Source: Planctomycetota bacterium
Lineage (GTDB): Bacteria > Planctomycetota > UBA8742 > UBA2392
NCBI GenBank assembly: GCA_020425605.1
Contig: JAGQRH010000030.1
Span: 1-47,206 of the forward strand
Reading direction: 5' to 3'
DNA length: 47,206 bases
Below the pieces are notes generated by a model. It saw only the letters and a list, made by a program, of their open reading frames with translations. It was not told the DNA's origin and did no database searches. Position 1 is the stretch's first letter, and each line of letters opens with the position of its first letter. The position numbers and the translations under genes are program-made. Positions 14,974-25,200 of the stretch are shown here, in pieces.

Positions 14974-16302
14974 CTAGGGCTCGGGGGGTTCCCACGCCTC
15001 GGGCATACTCGCGACACGCGCCCGCAGACGCTGGGCGGTCTCTTCCAGCGAGTGGGCCTCCAGCATCTTGATGCACGTATGGGCCAACCCCTCGTCGCGC
15101 GCCAACTGGGCGTTCGAGAGGGCAATCGTGATCTCCGCGGTGCGCTCCAGCAGCGGTTGCATGGACTCCTCGTCGCCGACTTCGAGCAGGCACTGGCACA
15201 GCGTCAGCAGTGACGCGGCCGTGTGGTAGTGGTCCGGCCCAAGTTCGGCCTCGACGCTGGCGACGCTTTGCCTGGCCATGTCGATGGCCTCCTCGGCACG
15301 GTCAAGCTCACACAGGCAATCCGCCAACTCGCGCTGCATGATGCCACGCATCATCAGGTTTTCGTGCGGCGACAGCTCGCTGAGTTCGAGCGCTCTGCGG
15401 TACTCCTGTTCGGCTTCACCGAATCTGTCGGCGCTCATCAGGTCGCCTGCCAGATGATATGCATGGATGTATTTGAGATGTGGTTTCTCGGCCAGGGAAA
15501 CCTCCTCTTCGGCGCCTACTTCGCGCTGAAGCGCAAGCGATTCGTCGGTGCGGCCCAAGCGCCTGTAAATGCCGGCCAACAGGCTGCGCACAGGGCTGTT
15601 TCCGCGGCTGTCGGGGCCCTCGGCGAGAATCTCCTCGTAGGTCTCGGCAGATTCCTCAAGCTCGCCCGAATCGCGCAACGCACACGCCAGCGAAAACTTT
15701 GCCCAGCGAGCGTTCTTGGAATTGGGGTCAGCACGCTCGAATATCCGCAAGGCGTGGCGAAGCAGCTCGACGGCTTCTCCGGGCGCGCCTGCGTGGAATT
15801 CGAATAATCGGGACCGCGACATCAGGTGCGTGGCGTACTTCTCGCTTTCCTCTCCGTATATGCTGCGGCAAATTGCGTCAGCACGGTCATGGAGCAGAAG
15901 CGCCTGGCCGAAGTAGTCATCAAGATCCCGAACGTCTTCGGGCAGAGCGTGACGCGCCTCGTATAAACGTATCCGGTAGACGTCGGCGAGCTGAAGCAGC
16001 GGGCGGATCAGGTCGGGGTGGTCTGGGCCTTGCTCCGCCTCGATCTCCCGCAGCATGCCCGTGGCGTATTCCTCGCGCATCCTGTCCATGCGCCTCTGCA
16101 AACTCTGGTATTCATCCTGGCGGTTGAGCTGCGCCATCACGAGGAATGCGAGATACTCCAACGCACGAATGGTCTTGGGCACGTCGTACGCTGCTTCTGC
16201 GTCTTCCAAAGCCTTCCGGGTAAGCCGTTCGGCCTCGTCGCGCTTTTCGTCGAGAAAGGCCCGTTCCGCCTTCTTTAGCCATTCAGGATCGTCATCTCGC
16301 AT
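14974..16302 (-). CDS. Large TPR protein of unknown function
   Basis: A 442-aa helical protein built of TPR units of the kinesin-light-chain style (for example AEQGPDHPDLIRPLLQLADV, AEQEYRRALELSELSP, AELGPDHYHTAASLLTLCQ). The start is placed at ATG 16302 (MRDDDPEWLKKAERAF); an upstream in-frame extension to 16416 would run back through the thrS terminator and encodes no plausible domain. No signal peptide or enzymatic domain is visible. It most likely acts as a protein-binding scaffold in the cytoplasm. It lies 9 bp from the convergent Met-rich gene and downstream of thrS on the same strand, but a terminator separates it from thrS. Confidence 0.78.
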   Translation of the reverse strand: MRDDDPEWLKKAERAFLDEKRDEAERLTRKALEDAEAAYDVPKTIRALEYLAFLVMAQLNRQDEYQSLQRRMDRMREEYATGMLREIEAEQGPDHPDLIRPLLQLADVYRIRLYEARHALPEDVRDLDDYFGQALLLHDRADAICRSIYGEESEKYATHLMSRSRLFEFHAGAPGEAVELLRHALRIFERADPNSKNARWAKFSLACALRDSGELEESAETYEEILAEGPDSRGNSPVRSLLAGIYRRLGRTDESLALQREVGAEEEVSLAEKPHLKYIHAYHLAGDLMSADRFGEAEQEYRRALELSELSPHENLMMRGIMQRELADCLCELDRAEEAIDMARQSVASVEAELGPDHYHTAASLLTLCQCLLEVGDEESMQPLLERTAEITIALSNAQLARDEGLAHTCIKMLEAHSLEETAQRLRARVASMPEAWEPPEP

Positions 16303-16344
16303 ATGTGTAAGGTTATCAGCCCGGTAGCGGATGCCCGAACAGAA

Positions 16345-16370
16345 AGAGCCCCCACAATTGCGGGGGCTCT
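16345..16370 (-). terminator. Rho-independent terminator of thrS
   Basis: AGAGCCCCC (16345-16353) pairs with GGGGGCTCT (16362-16370) around an 8-nt loop. On the minus strand the stem is followed by TTTCTGTT. It lies 26 bp past the thrS stop and before the TPR gene. Confidence 0.8.
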
Positions 16371-16396
16371 GTTGGTGTCCTGTGCAAACTAGCCTA

Positions 16397-18367
16397 TCAC
16401 TTCCTCCACTCCTCAATGCCGCTCAGGAAGTTGTCGAGTTGCATTTCGCCCAGCTCGCCCTTGTCGCGTGAGCGGACGTTGATGGTTCCGGCTTCCTGTT
16501 CTTTTTCGCCGAGCACGATGGCGTACGGGACCTTCTGCAGGCTGGCTTCGCGGATTTTGTAGCCGACCCGGTCGTCCTTAAAATTCACCTGCGAGCGCAG
16601 GCCGAACTCCACCAGCTTGGCGTTGATCAGTTTGGCGTAGTCGCTGAACTTCTCGCTGACCGGGATGATCTGCACCTGCAAGGGCGCCAGCCAAAGCGGG
16701 AACGCACCTGCGAAATGCTCGATCAGGATGCCCATGAAGCGCTCCACGCTGCCGTAGCACGCACGGTGGATCATCACCGGGGTGTGCCTTGCACCATCCG
16801 CGCCGATGTATGCGAGCTTGAAGCGCGCCGGCATGCTGAAGTCGAGCTGGATGGTGCCGCACTGCCAGCTCCGGTTCAGGCAGTCCCGGATGTGGAAGTC
16901 GATCTTCGGCCCGTAGAACGCGCCGTCGCCCTCGTTGAGCTGGTACTCGATGTCCTTCTCTTCGAGGGTTTCTTTCAACGCGGCCTCGGCCTTCTCCCAT
17001 ACCTCGGCGTCGCCGATTGCCTTCTCGGGCTTGGTTGAAAGCTCGATGTGCACGTCAGTCAGGCCGAACGCACCGTAGATCTCGTGGAAGAAATCGATCA
17101 GCATCCCGATCTCGGACTTGATCTGGTCCGGGGTGCAGAAGTGGTGCGCGTCGTCCTGGGTAAAGGCCTGCACGCGGAACAGCCCGTGCCGCACGCCTGA
17201 CAGCTCACGCCGGTGCACAAGCCCCATCTCCGCGATGCGCAGCGGGAACTCGTTGTGGCTGTGAAGCCGGGTGCGGTACAGCATCAGGTGGCCCGGGCAG
17301 TTCATCGGCTTGACCGCCATCGGCCGTTCTTCGTCGACGTTCTGGTTGATCTTCTCCGGGTCCTTCTCGTCACGCAGCTTCATCTTGGTGAAGAACATGT
17401 TCTCCATGTAGTTGTCGTAGTGGCCGCTGGTGTGCCACATGTGCTCGGACAACACGATGGGAGTCTTCACTTCCTGGTAGCCGCGTCGACGCAGGTTGCC
17501 GAGCATGAAGTCGACCAGCAGGTGCCAGACGGTCGCGCCCTTCGGGTAGAAGAACGGAAAGCCCGGCGCGTCTTCATCCATGAAGAACAGCTCGAGCTGC
17601 TCACCCAGCACGCGGTGGTCGCGCTTGCGGGCTTCTTCGAGGAACTTGAAATGCTCCTCCAGCTCGGCCTTGCCGAAGAACGCGGTGCCGTAGACGCGCT
17701 GGAGCTGCTCGCGCTCGGCGTCGGCGCGCCAGTAGCTGCCGCTGACCTTGGTCAGCTTGACGTGCTTGAGCCAGCCGGTGTCGGGCACGTGCGGGCCGCG
17801 GCACAGGTCGATGAAATCGCCGTGCTTGTAGAAAGTCAGTTCCTCGCCGCGGTCCTTGATGCCGCCGACCAGTTCCTGCTTGAACTTGTTGTGCCCGCCG
17901 TCGATCGCCTTGTAGCGCTGGTAGAACTCGTTGGCTTCGTTGAAGTCGCTGACGCAGCGCACGAACGGGTGCCCGGCCTTCACGATCTTGGCCATCTCGG
18001 CCTCGATCTTTGGAAAGTCGTCCGGGGTGATCTTCTGGTCGGGCAGGTAGATGTCGTAGTAAAAACCCTCGTCCACGACCGGCCCTATGGTGAGCTGGGC
18101 CTTCGGGAAGATGCGCAGGATGGCGTCGGCCATCAGGTGCGCGGCCGAATGGCGCAGCACCTCAAGCGACTCGGCATCCTTCTTGGTGAGGATCTGCACG
18201 TTCGCACCGTCGGGCAGCTCTCGCTGCAAATCGACGACTGAGCCGTTGACCCTGGCGGCCACGGCTACACGTGCAAGTCCATCCGAGATTGATTTGGCGA
18301 GGTCCGCGGCTGAGGCGCCGTCAGACAATTCCTTCGCGCTACCATCCGGCAGCTTGACGCTGATCAT
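16397..18367 (-). CDS. thrS: Threonine--tRNA ligase
   Basis: A 656-aa class II aminoacyl-tRNA synthetase that charges tRNA-Thr in the cytoplasm. Domains in order: TGS (about 1-61, ISVKLPDGSAKEL), the editing/SAD domain with HSAAHLMADAI (HxxxH) at about 75, the catalytic core with MNCPGH (Zn-ligand Cys), VHRRELSGVRHG, FTQDDAHHFC and IHRACYGSVERFMGIL, and the C-terminal anticodon-binding domain (LAPLQVQIIPVSEKF, then KVPYAIVLGEKE). The start at 18367 is preferred over 18445 because the TGS domain begins at once and AGAGGAG lies about 8 nt upstream. Length is normal for the family. A strong terminator follows the stop. Confidence 0.97.
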   Translation of the reverse strand: MISVKLPDGSAKELSDGASAADLAKSISDGLARVAVAARVNGSVVDLQRELPDGANVQILTKKDAESLEVLRHSAAHLMADAILRIFPKAQLTIGPVVDEGFYYDIYLPDQKITPDDFPKIEAEMAKIVKAGHPFVRCVSDFNEANEFYQRYKAIDGGHNKFKQELVGGIKDRGEELTFYKHGDFIDLCRGPHVPDTGWLKHVKLTKVSGSYWRADAEREQLQRVYGTAFFGKAELEEHFKFLEEARKRDHRVLGEQLELFFMDEDAPGFPFFYPKGATVWHLLVDFMLGNLRRRGYQEVKTPIVLSEHMWHTSGHYDNYMENMFFTKMKLRDEKDPEKINQNVDEERPMAVKPMNCPGHLMLYRTRLHSHNEFPLRIAEMGLVHRRELSGVRHGLFRVQAFTQDDAHHFCTPDQIKSEIGMLIDFFHEIYGAFGLTDVHIELSTKPEKAIGDAEVWEKAEAALKETLEEKDIEYQLNEGDGAFYGPKIDFHIRDCLNRSWQCGTIQLDFSMPARFKLAYIGADGARHTPVMIHRACYGSVERFMGILIEHFAGAFPLWLAPLQVQIIPVSEKFSDYAKLINAKLVEFGLRSQVNFKDDRVGYKIREASLQKVPYAIVLGEKEQEAGTINVRSRDKGELGEMQLDNFLSGIEEWRK

Positions 18368-18521
18368 GGTTTTTCTCCTCTGATTGTGACGGATACGAAC
18401 CGACACAGTTTCCAGCCCGACGGATACGGCCCGTCGTGCCAACACATGAACGATAAGCTAGCGGGATTTGTTTCAGGGACAAGCTGGTGATTGGTGAATA
18501 GCGACGGGCAGCTTCCAGCCA

Positions 18522-19514
18522 CTAGCTATTAGCCACTTTGCGACAGTAGCCGTTTTCGCCGTACCAGTCCGCGGCGGCCTTCAGACTCTCCTTCAACGGC
18601 CTGAACTCCATACCCAGCTCTTCGCGGGCCTTGGTGTTGTCATAGTTGAACGAGTGCAGTGGATAGCGGGCGACGGCGGCGATCATGTTCAGCCATTGGG
18701 GCAGGAAGTAGGTGCTGTAGATGGCCAGCTTGAGCGTCCAGTTGGGCAGCGACGGCCGCCATGGGGCGCCGGCTGTTTCGCGCAGCAAGCGACCCATCTC
18801 GGCTACGGTCAGCGTTTCGCTCACGCTCAGGTAGCGCTCGCCGGGCTTGCCCTTTTCCATGCACAGACGGTGCTGGCGGGCACAGTCGTCCACATCCACG
18901 CAGCCGACCGGCACTTTCACCCACATCGGGTACAGCCCGCGTATCAGATTCAGAACCATCTGCCCGGTCGGTGTGGGGCGCACGTCGCCTCGGCCGATGG
19001 GCGCGCCGGGATTGATGATCACGACGGGAAGGCCGCGCCCCGCGAACTTCAGCGCCTCATGCTCTGAAATGAACTTGCTGCTGATGTACGGGTTGTTGAG
19101 TGGGCCGAAGTTCCAGACCTGCTCCTCGGTCACCGGCGCGTTGGGTCTGCGAGGGGCGCCGATCGCGGCGATGCTGCTGGTGTGCACTACACGCTCGATT
19201 CCGAGCTCCAGCGCCGCGCCCAGCGCATTGCGTGTGCCTATCACGTTGGCTTGCAGAAACTCGTCATAACCGCCGGAGAGGTTGTAGAGGGCGGCGCAGT
19301 GATACAGGCGATCGCAGCCATCGAGCGCCTTCCGCAGGCTATCGCGGTCTCGCAGGTCGCCAATTGCGTGCTCGACCTCCAGCCCCTCAAGGTTCGTGAG
19401 GGGACTGCTTTCACGGCGGAAGACCTTGACCTGCTCGCCATTGGCAAGCAACTCGCGCACGATGGCCGCGCCAACAAAACCCGTCCCACCTGTAACCAGC
19501 GCCCTCTTGCTCAT
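18522..19514 (-). CDS. NAD-dependent epimerase/dehydratase, HpnA-like
   Basis: A 330-aa extended short-chain dehydrogenase. The Rossmann motif TGGTGFVG (about 8-15) binds NAD(P), GDLRDRDSLRKAL follows, and the active-site features are HTSSIAAIG (Ser) and NPYISSKFISE (Tyr-x3-Lys). The overall pattern (NLEGLEVEHAIGDLRD, RLYHCAALYNL, NVIGTRNALGAALE) is that of the hopanoid-associated sugar epimerase HpnA and dihydroflavonol-reductase-like group. No other hopanoid gene is in the window, so the pathway is uncertain. It lies upstream of thrS on the same strand with 154 bp between and may be independently transcribed. Confidence 0.82.
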   Translation of the reverse strand: MSKRALVTGGTGFVGAAIVRELLANGEQVKVFRRESSPLTNLEGLEVEHAIGDLRDRDSLRKALDGCDRLYHCAALYNLSGGYDEFLQANVIGTRNALGAALELGIERVVHTSSIAAIGAPRRPNAPVTEEQVWNFGPLNNPYISSKFISEHEALKFAGRGLPVVIINPGAPIGRGDVRPTPTGQMVLNLIRGLYPMWVKVPVGCVDVDDCARQHRLCMEKGKPGERYLSVSETLTVAEMGRLLRETAGAPWRPSLPNWTLKLAIYSTYFLPQWLNMIAAVARYPLHSFNYDNTKAREELGMEFRPLKESLKAAADWYGENGYCRKVANS

Positions 19515-19592
19515 AACTAGACATTAGAGTCCCTGGCCTGCAGGTCATGGGGGCGTTTGGAAGCCGCCTGTGCTTTTGTTGCCGATTCCGTC

Positions 19593-19598
19593 TACAAT
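19593..19598 (+). promoter_or_regulatory. -10-like TACAAT 6 nt before the kinase start
   Basis: TACAAT is followed after 6 nt by the ATG at 19605, and no Shine-Dalgarno is present. This geometry would give a transcript starting at or next to the start codon. No convincing -35 is seen. Confidence 0.4.
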
Positions 19599-19604
19599 CA
19601 CGTC

Positions 19605-20810
19605 ATGCCAGATGACGACCAGAATGACTTCATGCCCGTGGACGAGCACACCCTGCTCGAGGTGGGCTCCGATTCGGCCGCGTCGCAACAGTCCGATCAG
19701 CCCCCCACCGAGCCCGAGCTGAATCTCCAGTTCGGGCAGGTCAAAGTCACGCGGGAGCTGGGCGCGGGCGGCATGGGCAAGGTCTACAAGGGCCATCACC
19801 TCGGCCTGGACGTACCGGTGGCCGTGAAAACCATGTCTGAGGCACTGGCGCGCGATGCAATGGGCCGCCAGCGATTTCTGCGCGAAGCCCGCACGGCCGC
19901 AAAGCTGGACCACCCGAACATCGTGCGCGTGCTCGACGTCGCAGAAGAGAGCGGTATCCCGTACATCACGATGGAGTACGTCGACGGTACGGACTTGTCT
20001 GCGCTGCTGAAGAAACACGGGCCGCTGGACGGCATGGCCGCGCTGAAAGTAATCGCGCAGGTTGCCGACGGGCTGGCACATGCGCACGCGTTGGGGATCG
20101 TCCACCGCGACATCAAGCCGCACAACATTTTCGTAGGCAAGGACGGCCGGGTGAAGCTGGGTGATTTCGGCCTGGCGCGCGCCGTTGAGCAGACGACGGA
20201 GCTGACCATGCCCGGGGCGGCAATCGGGACGGCGCACTACATGAGCCCCGAGCAGTCTAACGGCCACGACATCGACCAGCGCTCCGACATCTACAGCCTG
20301 GGTATCACGGCCTGGCACCTGATCACGGGCTCGCCGCCGTACTCGGGCACTACGCCCGTCAGCATCGCCGTGCAGCACGTGAACAACGACGTGCCCTATG
20401 AGCGGGAGAAGTTCGGCCACCTGCCGGACGCCGCCGTCTACCTGCTGATTGCCATGACGAATCGCGACGCAAATCAGCGGCCGAGCGCCAATGATGTCCG
20501 CGACCAGCTCACGCAGATGGTCGGCGGCAACGTGCGTTTGGGTTCACTCGAAGACCTGCTGAAGCACGGCTCAGTCAGCCAGTACGTGCCGGCCGCTCCG
20601 ACGCCGAACCCGCCCAGCGCCATGCCGGCATTCAGTCAGCCGCAGATGCAGCAGCCGATGCATATGCACAGCGGCATCCCGCCCCAGTATGCGCACCCGA
20701 GCAGCACCAATTCCTCGAACAAGCTGCTGTGGATCGCGCTGGCTGTGGTTGCCGTGATGATTCTGCTGTTCGGCGGCTGTGCGATCATGATTGCTGCGGC
20801 GAACGCGTAG
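19605..20810 (+). CDS. Transmembrane Ser/Thr protein kinase (PknB-type)
   Basis: A 401-aa kinase. After an acidic N-terminal 45 residues, the kinase domain has the Gly-rich loop LGAGGMGKVYKG, the ATP-binding Lys in VAVKTM, catalytic HRDIKPHNIF, DFGLARA, MSPEQ and DQRSDIYSLGI. A Pro/Gln/Met-rich linker leads to one C-terminal membrane helix (LLWIALAVVAVMILLFGG) and a tail of only a few residues, so there is no external sensor domain. It phosphorylates proteins at the inner membrane face; substrates are unknown. The start is chosen at ATG 19605 because a -10-like box abuts it. It is convergent with the MATE gene, and their ends overlap by 26 bp. Confidence 0.93.
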   Translation: MPDDDQNDFMPVDEHTLLEVGSDSAASQQSDQPPTEPELNLQFGQVKVTRELGAGGMGKVYKGHHLGLDVPVAVKTMSEALARDAMGRQRFLREARTAAKLDHPNIVRVLDVAEESGIPYITMEYVDGTDLSALLKKHGPLDGMAALKVIAQVADGLAHAHALGIVHRDIKPHNIFVGKDGRVKLGDFGLARAVEQTTELTMPGAAIGTAHYMSPEQSNGHDIDQRSDIYSLGITAWHLITGSPPYSGTTPVSIAVQHVNNDVPYEREKFGHLPDAAVYLLIAMTNRDANQRPSANDVRDQLTQMVGGNVRLGSLEDLLKHGSVSQYVPAAPTPNPPSAMPAFSQPQMQQPMHMHSGIPPQYAHPSSTNSSNKLLWIALAVVAVMILLFGGCAIMIAAANA

Positions 20811-22206
20811 CGCGCTGAAGCCAAAGGCGCACCACCACATAGATTACCGTCAGCCCGATGTTCACGCCGACATTCACGTAGATGAGCGCCTTTACCGAAG
20901 CGCCCGAGAGCGTCGCGATGATCACGATCGGCGACATGATGCCGAGCAGTACGATCGAGTCGATCATCACCGGCGTTTTCAGTCGGTCACGGGACACCAT
21001 GGCCTGGCTGATCACGATATTCACCGGCACGAACACGAACGCCACGGCCATCAGCTTCACATAGGTCTGCGACCAGAGCACAAGCGCGGGCTCAGGGTTG
21101 AACAACTCGGCAATGCGATCTGCGAAGACGTACACCGGAATTGTCAGGCACAGGCCCATCACGGTCGCGAACACCACGGCCAGACGTTCCTCATGGTCTG
21201 CGCGCTCCGGCTTGCCCGCACCCAAGCTGGTCGCCACCAGCGTCTGCGCGGCAGCCCCCCAGCCGAACGAAAGCAGAATGAGCATCAGCTCGATCTTCAG
21301 CCCTACGAAGATTCCGCCCAGCACATTGTGGTCGCCCCCGCCCGCCTCCTGCATGCTTCGGATCATCACTCCGCCTGCAATGCCGCGCGCCGCGATCTGG
21401 CCGTTGTTCCAGACTCCGATCCGAAGCAGCGCAATGACCGTCTTGCCCTTCGGCCAGAGCCAGTTCAGCTTGCCGCGCAAGTGCCCACGCCAGAGCCCAT
21501 AGCCGAGCAACGCAACGCCGGCAATGCCGCGCGCGGCCACAGTCGACCACGCGCTGCCGATTACGCCCATGCGCGGCAGATTCAGTCCCTGTGCAGTGTT
21601 GATGATGAAGCCGGGCAGGAATCCCGGATACGGTCCCTGTCCATAGATCAGCATCAGGCCAAATAGTGCATTCAGAAGATTGCTCAGCATGAAGAACGCA
21701 AGGAACAGCCCCGTGCGGCCCAGGCTGCGCTCTAGCGTCGTGAGATAGAGAAACATGCCGGCCGTAATGCCACCGCCGAGCATGATGCGGAGATACTCGG
21801 CGCTCTGCTCAAGCTGCCAGCCTTCCTTTGCGCCCATGGCCGTGGCGATCTGCTCTGCCAGGAAATAGCCGGGTATTGCCATCGCCAGCGACAGCGTTAC
21901 CACGAAGCCTGTTGCACGAAGTGCGACGCGGCGCAGGCCCTCGTCATCCTTCTGCCCCACGCGCCGCGCGAGAATCACACCTGCGCCCGCGATCGGGCCA
22001 TTGAACAGGATTGTCTGGAAAGTAGTAATCGGATCGCATAGCCCGGTAACACTGATTGCACCGGCGCCTTCTGCGCCCCCTAGCTGGCCCACCAGTAGTG
22101 TATCGACAAGGTTGAACAGAGCGTGGCACGCCAGCCCGAGCACGAGCGGCAACCCGAAGAACAGCACGTGCCGCGCCAGGCGCGAGTCTTTGATCAGCCA
22201 GCTCAT
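20785..22206 (-). CDS. MATE family efflux transporter
   Basis: A 473-aa integral membrane protein with about 12 hydrophobic segments in two MatE halves: the first opens with VLFFGLPLVLGLACHALFN and LVDTLLVGQLGGAEGAGAIS, and the second includes a GQIAARGIAGG stretch and FGWGAAAQTLVATSLGAGKP. It would export drugs, organic cations or other small molecules using an H+ or Na+ gradient. Its start overlaps the stop of addA by 4 bp (ATGA), so it is the last gene of an addB-addA-MATE operon, an unusual partnership. Its 3' end overlaps the convergent kinase gene. Confidence 0.92.
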   Translation of the reverse strand: MSWLIKDSRLARHVLFFGLPLVLGLACHALFNLVDTLLVGQLGGAEGAGAISVTGLCDPITTFQTILFNGPIAGAGVILARRVGQKDDEGLRRVALRATGFVVTLSLAMAIPGYFLAEQIATAMGAKEGWQLEQSAEYLRIMLGGGITAGMFLYLTTLERSLGRTGLFLAFFMLSNLLNALFGLMLIYGQGPYPGFLPGFIINTAQGLNLPRMGVIGSAWSTVAARGIAGVALLGYGLWRGHLRGKLNWLWPKGKTVIALLRIGVWNNGQIAARGIAGGVMIRSMQEAGGGDHNVLGGIFVGLKIELMLILLSFGWGAAAQTLVATSLGAGKPERADHEERLAVVFATVMGLCLTIPVYVFADRIAELFNPEPALVLWSQTYVKLMAVAFVFVPVNIVISQAMVSRDRLKTPVMIDSIVLLGIMSPIVIIATLSGASVKALIYVNVGVNIGLTVIYVVVRLWLQRATRSPQQS

Positions 22207-25200
22207 CCGGGCGCGATTTCAACCAGACGCTCGCTCGGCCGCAAGCCATCCGGTGCCGTGAAGCAAACAAGCAGGCGGATCCGACCGACTTCCTGCCCCC
22301 GTGCCGCCAGGTAGTCAGTCAGCGCGCGGGCGTAATCGCGCAGTTGCTGGCCGTGTTCCGACTCCGCGTGTTCAGCGAGATCGACCTCTACAGCATCGGT
22401 CTTGTAGTCAACGATCTCGAAGTCTCCGTCGCCGATTGCGCGCAGCAGGTCGAGCCGCTTGGGGCCGTCCGGTGTCATGATTCCAAACTCCGGCAGCACG
22501 CTTGCGGCAGTTTGAAGGGTCTCCAACGCTTCCGCCGCTCGCGATACGTGGCGCAGGGCGCGGGCGTCCAGCACGCCTGTTTCGGCGCCGCGCAGCCGGC
22601 GTTCCAGTTCGGCGTGGACGAGTGTGCCGAACTCGGCGGCTTCGGGGTCCACTGCCGGCACGTGCGTAGCATCGGCGAGCGGTGCGACAAGCGAGACATC
22701 GATGCCACTTGGCAGGCGCAACACGCCGTCCTTCAATGCTTGGCGGGCCGCTTCGATTGCAGGCGTGTGGGGGCGGGGTTGCATGCGATCTACCGAGGCG
22801 GGCCAGTGCATGGCCAGGCCGGCGTGGCTTGAATCCGCGCCCCACTCGCGGACACCGATCGCGCGCAATAGCTGGTGCGCCCAGACCTCGCGATCGAATT
22901 CACTTCCGGCCCTGAGGCTGCCGACGAGCATGAGGCGCTGCGCGGCACGGGTCCACGCCACATACAACGCCCGCTTTTCCTCTGCGAGGCCGCGTTCTCT
23001 GGCCGACGCCCTCGCCCGCCACGCGGCGAAATCTGCGCGGTAATCACCGCGATCGTCTTCATCAAGGCTCTTGAGATAGAGGCCCAGTGGCTCTCCGTCT
23101 TCTTCGGGCAGGTCGCGATAGAGGCCGCCGCTTCCACCCCGCAAGTCTGAGCCAAGATCGGGCAAGATCACCACGGGGAACTCAAGGCCCTTGGACTTGT
23201 GAATCGTCATCAGTCGCACGCCATCGACATTCTGATCGGGGACGCCCTGGCTTTCGTCTTCTGCGCGGTCGATGCGGTCCCGAAGCTCGCGTATCAGCGG
23301 CGCAAGCGATGGCAACTCGTGCTGCATGCCACGCACCAGCTCAAGCATCCGCGCAACGTTTGCAAGGCGCTGCTCTGCATCGGGGCCACAGCCGACGCTC
23401 AGCGAATAGCCGAATGCAGACAGCGCCTCGCCTAGCAGCATTGCAGGCGCGTCACGCCCTGCGCGTGCCCGCAGCCGGTCAAACTGTTCAAGAAACCGGG
23501 CCGCTTGCGGAGGGGAATCCGCCCAGTTCCTCAAACGATGCAGAAGCGGTAGACGGGAAGTCTCGGCGAATGCAAGTCGCGTGAGCGCGGTGTCGCTGAG
23601 CCCGGCAAAGGGCGAACGCAAGAGTGCGAGAACCGCGACATCGTCGGCCGGGTTCGCAAGCGCAGAAAGCAGGTTGATGCAGTCCAGCGCTTCCTGCGTC
23701 TGGAACATGCCGCCTTCGCCCACGACCAGAAGCGGCAAGTTCCGCCGGGCGAACGCGTTTCGGTAAAGCGCGTTTCGTGTGCCGCGACGGACGAGAATCG
23801 TGATGTCGGAATACGCGAGCCCGTCTTCGACATGCAGACGCTCGACCAGCTGTGCTATGTATTCCGTCTCGTCGTCCGCGTTCGCATCGGGCAAAACGTG
23901 GAATTCAACTGGATGGTCTTCGTCTGAGTGCGCCTCACCATCGCCGCCAAACCGCATGTCCTGCGGGCGGGCGTCAAAATCTCGAAAGACTGGACGCGAA
24001 AACACGCTCCGGAAGACTTCGTTGCCGAGCTCAAGCACTGGACGCACGGTCCGGTAGTTATTCTCCAGCCGCACGATTCCGCTGCGGCGCTCCGGTGTAT
24101 CTTCACACTCGAGTTCCCACGGCGGGCTGATGGCACGCGCGGCAGCATTCGACTTCTCGTTGCGGGCGGGAATCCACTCGAGCGCTCGGTTGAACACACG
24201 CACGTCGCTTCCCCGGAAGGCGTAGATCGACTGCTTGGGATCGCCAACCGCAAAGAACCGGCCAGGGGCTTCGGATTCCTCGGTCAACAGGCTGAAAAGC
24301 TCGGCCTGCGTTGGATTGGTATCCTGGTACTCATCCACCAGCATGTAGCGCACTTCGCGGATCGCCCGTCGGCGCACGTCGGCGTCATCACGAAGCAATT
24401 GAAGCGCGCGCAGTTCCAGGTCCAGGAAGTCCAGCCCGCCGGCACATTCCCGCGCATAGGCCTCGCACAGCGCATCGAACACTTCCCACAAGTCGCGGGC
24501 GACCAATCCGATTCGCCGCTCGAATGCCTCGTCGAATGCAAACGTCAGCACGTCACCGGCTGCGGCCAGTGCCGCAGCGGCCGCCAAGACTTGGTCACGC
24601 ACGCGATCAAGCCCGGCCAGGTCATGCTTCCAGTTGCCCTTCGCGCCCCTGGGCTTCGAAGGCGTTCCATCCTTGTTCAGCAACTCGGCTACCAGCGCCT
24701 CCAGGTCTCTGCGCCCGGCGGCCGCACGCAAAGTCTGAACCTGCTCAAGTAGCTTGTCGCCCGGCTTGGCGCCCTCGGCTGTCGCAAACTCGATGCGGCC
24801 AATTGCGGCGACGGTTGCCCCCACGTGCTCGTCGAGCATGGCGTTGTATTGATTGCGGCGCCGCAGGATCTCTGAGTCAGGGTCCGCCCATGCTTCGGCA
24901 GCGCGTTGCAGCGGTCCGCGCACGGCCGCTCGATCCCGCAGCATATTGGCCAACGAATCCGTCAACGCGTACAGCCTCACGACGCTGCCCAGCCGCACGA
25001 GTGCAGGCGTCAGTGCGGTGCGCTCTGACGACTCGCTGCGAAACAGGACGTCGCGAATGGCACGTTCGCGCGCGAGCGCCTGGGCTCGCTCATCCAGAAT
25101 GGGCGCCCGTGGCTCGAGTCCGGCTTCCCATGCATAGTCACGCAGCAGGCGATGGCAGAATCCGTGAATCGTGGAAATGCGGCACAGTGCAAGCTCCGAC

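Noticed and set aside
17213..18241. 342-aa open frame on the plus strand
   Set aside because: It is antisense to thrS, whose identity is certain. Long antisense frames are expected at this GC content.
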